In this document: positions 5,865 to 9,644 of the stretch, piece by piece | Numbering within the stretch: position 1 is the first letter of the stretch | Layout of the letters: every line of letters begins with the position of its first letter | Origin: Dehalococcoidia bacterium | GTDB taxonomy: Bacteria > Chloroflexota > Dehalococcoidia > Dehalococcoidales > Fen-1064 | Assembly: GCA_003153075.1 (NCBI GenBank) | Contig: PMBW01000073.1 | Coordinates: 4,680-14,323 of the forward strand | Direction of reading: 5' to 3' | DNA: 9,644 nt | Made by a program: the position numbers and the translations under genes | Notes under the pieces: model-generated | What the model saw: the letters and a program-made list of their open reading frames with translations, nothing else | The model's database searches: none | What the model was told of the DNA's origin: nothing

Positions 5865-5903
5865 ATATTCCCTATGGTGAACTAACAGGATATCTGGTGT
5901 CAA
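5865..5903 (-). promoter_or_regulatory. MFS-operon promoter carrying the shared 39-bp element (copy 2)
   Basis: On the minus strand TTGACAC (5903-5897) is followed by the same TTAGTTCA, ATA and GGAATAT blocks, at the same distances, as in the EFR1 promoter. From base 13 after TTGACA onward, 18 of 21 positions agree with no gap. The -10 at the same spacing is CACCAT, a poor match. TTCACCATAGGGAA is a partial dyad (TTC-N8-GAA). The element ends 26 bases before the ATC start at 5839, close to the 29 bases seen for EFR1. Confidence 0.65.
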
Positions 5904-6010
5904 TAGTATTAACGAAATTTTAGGTGGTAAGTTATTGTATAATATGTGAAATTGTCACTGTTATGGAGAAGATTTGTTTATTAATAAACCTTATCAGTCC
6001 GCATATTTCC

Positions 6011-6159
6011 AACTGTCTTTCCCGACCTGATCGGAATCTAAAAATGTATTGCCTGATTACAGCTCCTCTCATGAGTAAAGGGAGGCTATCGGAATATAGC
6101 AATCCGGAATACCAATACACCTTGTCAGACCCCGTTTTAGACCGGTGGCCGGTTAGTTG
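6011..6159 (+). repeat. Imperfect direct repeat, copy A (~150 bp)
   Basis: It starts AACTGTCTTTCCCGACCTGA and ends GGCCGGTTAGTTG. It matches 6240-6396 best at both ends: a TTTCCCGACCTGATCGG block and about 54 bases at the right end, including ACCAATACACCTTGTCAG and GTTTTAGAC. The middle has diverged. It ends directly against the palindrome at 6163-6178. Confidence 0.75.
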
Positions 6160-6162
6160 GAT

Positions 6163-6178
6163 CCCCGCGTTCGCGGGG
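6163..6178. repeat. CCCCGCG-TT-CGCGGGG palindrome (dispersed repeat core)
   Basis: A perfect 7-bp-stem palindrome set in TTGGAT...GACGACAATGGG. This is the interspersed element of many bacterial genomes whose spurious translation reads WIPAFAGTT/WIPAFAGMT, related in form to Neisseria dRS3 repeats. Confidence 0.7.
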
Positions 6179-6239
6179 ACGACAATGGGCTGATGCTGTG
6201 TTGATAATCAATCTTCGGCAAACTAAAATACCTTCTTTA

Positions 6240-6396
6240 AACTGTTTTTCCCGACCTGATCGGGAATCCTTAAAATGGCTTTGCCATATTATTCCGGTCT
6301 GCTCGTGAGAATAGGTAAAGTTCCAGAATATATTTAAGACTGGATTACCAATACACCTTGTCAGGCCCTCGTTTTAGACTGGTGGTTGGTTAGTTG
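6240..6396 (+). repeat. Imperfect direct repeat, copy B (~157 bp)
   Basis: Second copy of the 6011-6159 unit, beginning AACTGTTTTTCCCGACCTGA and ending GGTTGGTTAGTTG. It is separated from copy A by 80 bp that include the CCCCGCG palindrome, which is not repeated after this copy. Confidence 0.75.
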
Positions 6397-6430
6397 TACA
6401 TTTTAACAGAGGTCATACATCATCCTTCGG

Positions 6431-6460
6431 CTGAGTACCTCCGGCTGCGGCCTACGGAAA
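6431..6460 (+). repeat. Dispersed 30-bp repeat, copy 1
   Basis: CTGAGTACCTCCGG followed by CTGCGGCCTACGGAAA. It matches 7546-7575 at 26 of 30 positions. It is followed by GTATTTCGCC...GGGGCTCAA (6461-6482), which resembles GTATTTCG...GGCGGACTCAA at 23-48, so the left end of the window may hold a relative. Confidence 0.65.
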
Positions 6461-6485
6461 GTATTTCGCCTTAAGGGGCTCAAGA

Positions 6486-6504
6486 TTCCCGATCAGGTCG
6501 GGAA
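6486..6504. repeat. TTCCCGA-TCAGG-TCGGGAA palindrome
   Basis: A perfect 7-bp-stem palindrome followed by CGAGAATGGGGG. Its sequence is the inverse of the TTCCCGACCTGATCGGGAA core that begins direct-repeat copy B (and, with one base lost, copy A). All three belong to one dRS3-like repeat family. Confidence 0.65.
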
Positions 6505-6569
6505 CGAGAATGGGGGATATTTTTCTATTTTATAAATTAGACTTTATTTGGTTATTGGAATTTGTGCGT

Positions 6570-7424
6570 CTATTCTTTTTGCGGTAAACCACCGATCGGG
6601 AAATCGGTGAAGGGTATTTGCAGCGCCCTGAGCATATCTCCGGCGTTGCGCGGAGCGTAGGCCTTCCAGTGATTATTAAAATAGACAAACGTTAAAGCGG
6701 TTTTTTCACTGGCGGCTTTTACTTTTTCCGCGAGCTCCCGGATCTCCTGCGGCGAATAGAGATACTGGTAGCGTGTTTCGACGTCCCCTTTCCACCACAT
6801 TTCCGCGTTTCTGCCGTGAAAACGGAAATAGGCCGTATCGGATGTTAAAGGTGTTGCCGCCGCGATGGAAGACGGAAATTTCGGTTCGTCGATCTGCACC
6901 CAGGCGGTATTATGCTGTCTGAGAAGTTCGGCGGTCGCGGGGTCGTCGCTCCAACTCTTGTGCCGTAATTCCACCGCCAGATGGTATTCCCCGAAGTGCC
7001 GGGCGATCGATTCCAGAACCTGTTTGCCGTAGCGGTCGTTGCGGAAACTCGGCGGGAATTGTGCCAGCAGCGCGCCCATCCGCTCCGCCTGCACCAGCGG
7101 CTCAAGGCAGCGCCGGAATAAGTCAACATCATCATAGGAAATGGCCGCTTCCTCACCGGCGGCTGCACGGTACATATTGGGATGGGTGAATTTCTGCCAG
7201 AGTTTGACCGCGAACAGAAAACCCGGCGGCGTCTTTTTTACCCAGTTGGATACAAAAACCGGATTCGGGGGGCGGTAGAAAGAACTGTTCACCTCCACCG
7301 TATTGAAGAAGCGGCTGTAATATTCCAGCTCGTTCTTTGTCCCCGGCGGATAGAAATAGCCGTTCCAGGTGCCTTCCCCGTTGGGATATGACCAGCCGGA
7401 GGTCCCGACATATATTTTTCCCAT
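6570..7424 (-). CDS. DUF72 family protein (YecE-like)
   Basis: A 284-residue protein with the full set of DUF72 signatures: VGTSGWSY (6-13), FYPPGTK, the RFFNTVEVNSSFYRPP block (about 38-53), LFAVKLWQKFTH, GALLAQFPPSF, LAVELRHKSW, YFRFHGR and FVYFNNHWKAYAPRNA near the C-terminus. Length is normal for the family. DUF72 proteins adopt a TIM-barrel-like fold; their biochemical role is not settled, so I assign none. The ATG at 7424 is preceded by a purine-rich GGGGGA. It is a single gene, divergent from the mutagenesis cassette to the right, and shares no visible regulatory site with it. Confidence 0.92.
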   Translation of the reverse strand: MGKIYVGTSGWSYPNGEGTWNGYFYPPGTKNELEYYSRFFNTVEVNSSFYRPPNPVFVSNWVKKTPPGFLFAVKLWQKFTHPNMYRAAAGEEAAISYDDVDLFRRCLEPLVQAERMGALLAQFPPSFRNDRYGKQVLESIARHFGEYHLAVELRHKSWSDDPATAELLRQHNTAWVQIDEPKFPSSIAAATPLTSDTAYFRFHGRNAEMWWKGDVETRYQYLYSPQEIRELAEKVKAASEKTALTFVYFNNHWKAYAPRNAGDMLRALQIPFTDFPIGGLPQKE

Positions 7425-7545
7425 TTTTGTTTCCCCCGTTATTATACGACATTACGGAGAGCAATCAGCTATCAGCTTTCAGTTTTTAAATTCAACTGGA
7501 TGTATGGAGAAGATCGGGCGGTCTAGTTCGCACATCAGCCTAATG

Positions 7546-7575
7546 CTGAGTACCTTCAGTTGCGGCCTTCGGAAA
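7546..7575 (+). repeat. Dispersed 30-bp repeat, copy 2
   Basis: CTGAGTACCTTCAG followed by TTGCGGCCTTCGGAAA. It is 26/30 identical to 6431-6460 and lies in the 282-bp gap between the DUF72 and ImuB-like genes. That gap otherwise holds only the ImuB promoter and its operator. Confidence 0.65.
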
Positions 7576-7649
7576 ACAGACACTACATTTAGCTTTGGGT
7601 GAGGTACAGTTTGATTTTAACCTAAACGTATATCCATCAACTCCCCGAC

Positions 7650-7679
7650 TTGACAATAGTACATTTGTTCTACTATTAT
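7650..7679 (+). promoter_or_regulatory. Promoter of the mutagenesis cassette
   Basis: A perfect -35 TTGACA (7650-7655), an 18-base spacer and a -10 TATTAT (7674-7679, 5 of 6 consensus) give a strong predicted promoter with its start about 20 bases before the ImuB-like ATG. The spacer is filled by a LexA-type site, so it is expected to be tightly repressed. Confidence 0.75.
7658..7671. promoter_or_regulatory. Predicted LexA (SOS) box
   Basis: On the minus strand the site reads AGAACAAATGTACT. The Bacillus/Clostridium LexA consensus is GAAC-N4-GTTC (CGAACRNRYGTTYG); the only core mismatch is GTAC for GTTC. It sits between -35 and -10 of a gene cluster that is SOS-controlled in other bacteria. 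It is nested in a longer inverted repeat, AATAGTA (7655-7661) and TACTATT (7671-7677). Confidence 0.6.
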
Positions 7680-7706
7680 ATACATACTTGATATTTGAGG
7701 TCAACC

Positions 7707-8885
7707 ATGAAGATACTTTGCGTTCTATTACCCCATTTCCCAATAAATTGTGAGAAATTACGGCGCCGCGACCTGACGGCGCGGCCGCTGATCATTACGG
7801 TCACCGCGGGTTCGCAGAAACTGGTGCTGGATTATTCCCCGGAACTGAAGAATTTACAGCGCGAGATGCCGCTTCAGCAAGCCCTGTCTCTGCAGGGGGC
7901 AGCGGAAATAATCCATGCCGATATCCAGTACTACTGTTCTGTTTTTAACGGGATCCTGGATGCCCTGGAAAAAAGGAGCCCGCTGGTGGAGGGCGCGGAT
8001 CTGGGCGATATTTACATCGGGCTGGACGGTTTGCAGATGATCTATGAGAATGACACAGTCCTGGTCAAGGCCGTCCATGCCGCCGTACCGTCTGTTTTTG
8101 ATGCGCGTATCGGCATCGCTGAGGATAAATTCCCCGCTTATCTAGCCGCCTGGCACAGTCCGTCCGGCAGTTACAAAACGCTCAGCGGGGATATCGCGGC
8201 TTTCCTCAATGATTTGACCTGCGACCTGCTGCCGGTTTCGCTCAAGAGTAAGGAAAAGTTGCACAGCTTCGGTTTGCATAAGCTGGGACAGGTCGCCGCG
8301 CTGCTGCCGGGGCCGCTGCAAGCGCAATTCGGGCCGGAAGGAAAAAGGATCTGGGAACTGGCCAACGGTCACGACGATACCCCTTTGTACCCGCGCCTGA
8401 CCGAGGAAACGATCGAGGAAAGCACCACCTTGTCTTCCATGACCGCTTCGCTGGACGTGATCATGGTGTCCATTGAAGCGATGCTTTCCCGCGCCTTTGT
8501 CCGCTTCGAGCCGAAGGGCATGGGCATCCGCAGCGTGCATCTCTGGACGCGCACCTGGCTGCGGGAACACTGGGAGAAAAACATCCAGTTCAAAGAACCC
8601 GCCTTGAATACGAAAACGGCGCTCTCCCGCATCCGGCTGATCATCGAGAATTCTCCCCAGCCCGGTCCTATAGAACAATTAGGGATGAAGATCACCGGCC
8701 TGGGCCGCCCCAACGGACGGCAAAAAAGTCTGCTCTCCGATGTCCGGGCAAAAGACAACCTGCTGGATGATGTCCGGCAGCTGGAATTCCGCTTGGGCGG
8801 GACGCAGTTATATAAGATAAAGGAAATCGAACCATGGTCGCGGATACCGGAAAGACGCTACGCCCTGATTCCATTAAGCCAGTAA
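7707..8885 (+). CDS. imuB: ImuB-like Y-family DNA polymerase homologue (probably catalytically inactive)
   Basis: A 392-residue protein of the DinB/ImuB branch of Y-family polymerases. Recognisable parts are the N-terminal palm strand (residues 3-12), VEGADLGDIYIGLDG (94-108), the GIAEDKFPAYLAA segment (136-148), a helix-hairpin-helix (LHSFGLHKLGQVAALLPGPL, 185-204, then QAQFGPEG) and a C-terminal little-finger-like region. In active family members the first strand carries a metal-binding Asp and the second site reads S-x-DE. Here the first is CVLLPHFPI with no Asp, and the second reads DLGD. Loss of these residues is typical of ImuB, an adaptor in damage-induced mutagenesis with DnaE2. The ATG at 7707 is five bases after GAGGT. 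The next gene overlaps its end by 52 bases. Could also be called a DinB-like protein. Confidence 0.82.
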   Translation: MKILCVLLPHFPINCEKLRRRDLTARPLIITVTAGSQKLVLDYSPELKNLQREMPLQQALSLQGAAEIIHADIQYYCSVFNGILDALEKRSPLVEGADLGDIYIGLDGLQMIYENDTVLVKAVHAAVPSVFDARIGIAEDKFPAYLAAWHSPSGSYKTLSGDIAAFLNDLTCDLLPVSLKSKEKLHSFGLHKLGQVAALLPGPLQAQFGPEGKRIWELANGHDDTPLYPRLTEETIEESTTLSSMTASLDVIMVSIEAMLSRAFVRFEPKGMGIRSVHLWTRTWLREHWEKNIQFKEPALNTKTALSRIRLIIENSPQPGPIEQLGMKITGLGRPNGRQKSLLSDVRAKDNLLDDVRQLEFRLGGTQLYKIKEIEPWSRIPERRYALIPLSQ

Positions 8886-9118
8886 ATCTGCCGGAACCGC
8901 TGCAGGTGGAAGAATCCCCTGCCGGTTTACCTTCTTTCGTCCGGCTGAAACGGCGGCAGAAGATCATTGCCATCGAAGACTGCTGGCGCATCGACGATGA
9001 GTGGTGGCGCAGCGAGCCGGTGTCAAGGCTGTATTACGCCGTCATCCTGGCTTCGGGACAGCGGATAGTGCTCTCCAAGAATCTGATCGATAGCAGCTGG
9101 TACCGCCAGACATATTGA
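8834..9118 (+). CDS. DUF6504 family protein (split ImuB C-terminal domain)
   Basis: A 94-residue protein. The C-terminal half (about 44-94: CWRIDDEWWR, YYAVILASGQRIVL, SSWYRQTY) is a DUF6504 domain, marked by W-x(4)-EWWR, then YY and a final WY. In many bacteria this domain is the C-terminal end of an ImuB-like protein. Here it is a separate gene overlapping the 3' end of the ImuB-like gene in another frame. The N-terminal 40 residues are Pro-rich and unstructured-looking. AGGA lies nine bases before the ATG, so the overlap is a real start and not a frameshift artefact. The DnaE2-like gene starts nine bases after its stop. It likely helps the ImuB/DnaE2 complex; this is inferred from position and domain sharing. 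Confidence 0.8.
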   Translation: MVADTGKTLRPDSIKPVNLPEPLQVEESPAGLPSFVRLKRRQKIIAIEDCWRIDDEWWRSEPVSRLYYAVILASGQRIVLSKNLIDSSWYRQTY

Positions 9119-9127
9119 AGGTGCCCC

Positions 9128-9644
9128 ATGTCCTACGCAGAACTGCATTGCCACAGCTATTATTCCTTTCATGACGGCGCTTCTTCCCTGGAGGAGCTGC
9201 TGCTGAAGGCGCAGGAGCTTGGATATCAGGCCCTGGCGCTCACCGACCATGATAACCTCTGCGGCGCCATGCGTTTTGCCCAGCTTACCCGTTCACTGGG
9301 CATGCACGGCATCACCGGCGCGGAATTGACGCTGAAAGGCGGCTATCACCTCACCCTGCTGGCCAAAGATAACACCGGCTACCGTAACCTGTGCCGCCTG
9401 ATCACTGCTGCCCATCATTCCGGCGAACGTAACGAACCGGAATTGACGCCGGAACTGCTGGCAGAACATGCCGCGGGTCTGATTTGCCTGTCCGGCTGCC
9501 CGCAAAGCGAACTGGCGCAGCTGATCGCAGGCGGACATTTGCCGGAAGCAAAAGTGCTGATCGGGCGTTATCTGGAATGGTTCGGGCGGGAAAATTATTA
9601 TCTAGAGTTGCAGCGGAACCTGGTCTTCGGGGAATACGAACGCA
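9128..9644 (+). CDS. dnaE2: Error-prone DNA polymerase III alpha subunit, DnaE2/ImuC-like (N-terminal fragment)
   Basis: The frame is open from the ATG to the window edge, 172 codons of a protein normally over 1000 residues. It starts MSYAELHCHSYYSFHDGASS and continues through ALALTDHDNLCGAMRFA, the PHP domain that opens bacterial DnaE polymerases; His7, His9 and Asp40-His41 are the conserved metal-site residues. AELHCHS with F-x-DGAS is more like the error-prone DnaE2/ImuC branch than replicative DnaE. AAGGTG lies four bases before the ATG, and the gene follows the DUF6504 gene by nine bases. It replicates past DNA lesions together with ImuB in SOS mutagenesis. No stop or frameshift is seen in the visible part. 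Confidence 0.88.
   Translation, partial: MSYAELHCHSYYSFHDGASSLEELLLKAQELGYQALALTDHDNLCGAMRFAQLTRSLGMHGITGAELTLKGGYHLTLLAKDNTGYRNLCRLITAAHHSGERNEPELTPELLAEHAAGLICLSGCPQSELAQLIAGGHLPEAKVLIGRYLEWFGRENYYLELQRNLVFGEYER

Larger units (their letters stand above)
5840..6569. other. 730-bp gene-free region rich in repeats
   Basis: No gene is supported here. The left edge holds the leftward MFS promoter. A plus-strand TATAAT at 5938-5943 has no good -35. The rest is a 150-bp imperfect direct repeat (6011-6159 and 6240-6396), two perfect palindromes (6163-6178 and 6486-6504) and one copy of a dispersed 30-bp repeat (6431-6460). It looks like a landing site for small interspersed repeats. Confidence 0.65.

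Noticed and set aside
5924..6193. 89-codon plus-strand ORF ending WIPAFAGTTMG
   Set aside because: The tail is the well-known spurious translation of a dispersed palindromic repeat, and the rest lies in direct-repeat copy A.
7441..7446. TATAAT (minus strand) before the DUF72 gene
   Set aside because: Transcription from it would begin within the ribosome binding site and there is no good -35, so I do not call it a promoter.
8142..8678. 178-codon minus-strand ORF inside the ImuB-like gene
   Set aside because: Antisense shadow of a well-supported coding region, with no family match.

Overview
The window is a bacterial chromosomal stretch of mid GC content, with strong AGGAGG-type ribosome binding sites and TTG/GTG start codons. 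It looks like an anaerobic member of the Firmicutes, possibly a Desulfotomaculum/Peptococcaceae-like clostridium. That is an inference from the gene set (EFR1-type flavodoxin-ferredoxin, stand-alone MerR-like HTH next to a membrane HD-GYP protein, DUF6504 encoded apart from an ImuB-like polymerase) and from a GAAC-N4-GTTC-type SOS box. No rRNA, tRNA, CRISPR array or intact transposase is visible.

Layout. 1-412: no confident gene; two hairpins and a possible dispersed-repeat relic. 413-766 (-): small glycine-zipper membrane protein, with its own promoter near 842-870. 767-1122: divergent control region with a run of AGTAC half-sites, an AT-rich 18-bp palindrome and a TTGACA element. 1123-2538 (+): two-gene unit of a small MerR-like DNA-binding protein and a membrane HD-GYP protein whose GYP triplet is lost. 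2628-3429 (-): EFR1-type flavodoxin/ferredoxin protein with a terminator at its end. 3515-5839 (-): tight operon of an FSR-like MFS transporter, four tandem paralogous 65-74-residue single-span membrane proteins, and a 114-residue polytopic membrane protein. 5840-6569: 730-bp gene-free region full of imperfect repeats and palindromes. 6570-7424 (-): DUF72 (YecE-like) protein. 7707 to the window end (+): ImuB-like polymerase, DUF6504 protein and the N-terminus of an error-prone DnaE (DnaE2/ImuC-like).

How the genes may work together. The most novel unit is the 3515-5839 operon: a transporter followed by an array of four duplicated small membrane proteins, ending in a translationally coupled membrane protein. 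A 39-bp promoter segment lies upstream of this operon (5865-5903) and again, strongly conserved and in the same orientation, upstream of the EFR1 gene (3458-3496). The redox protein and the transporter/small-protein operon are therefore probably one regulon. The MFS reading frame begins with ATC where ATG is expected. At the right end, a TTGACA-N18-TATTAT promoter has a LexA-type SOS box in its spacer, which fits an SOS-induced mutagenesis cassette (ImuB-like, DUF6504, DnaE2). The ImuB-like protein lacks the catalytic acidic residues of Y-family polymerases, and no imuA is seen.
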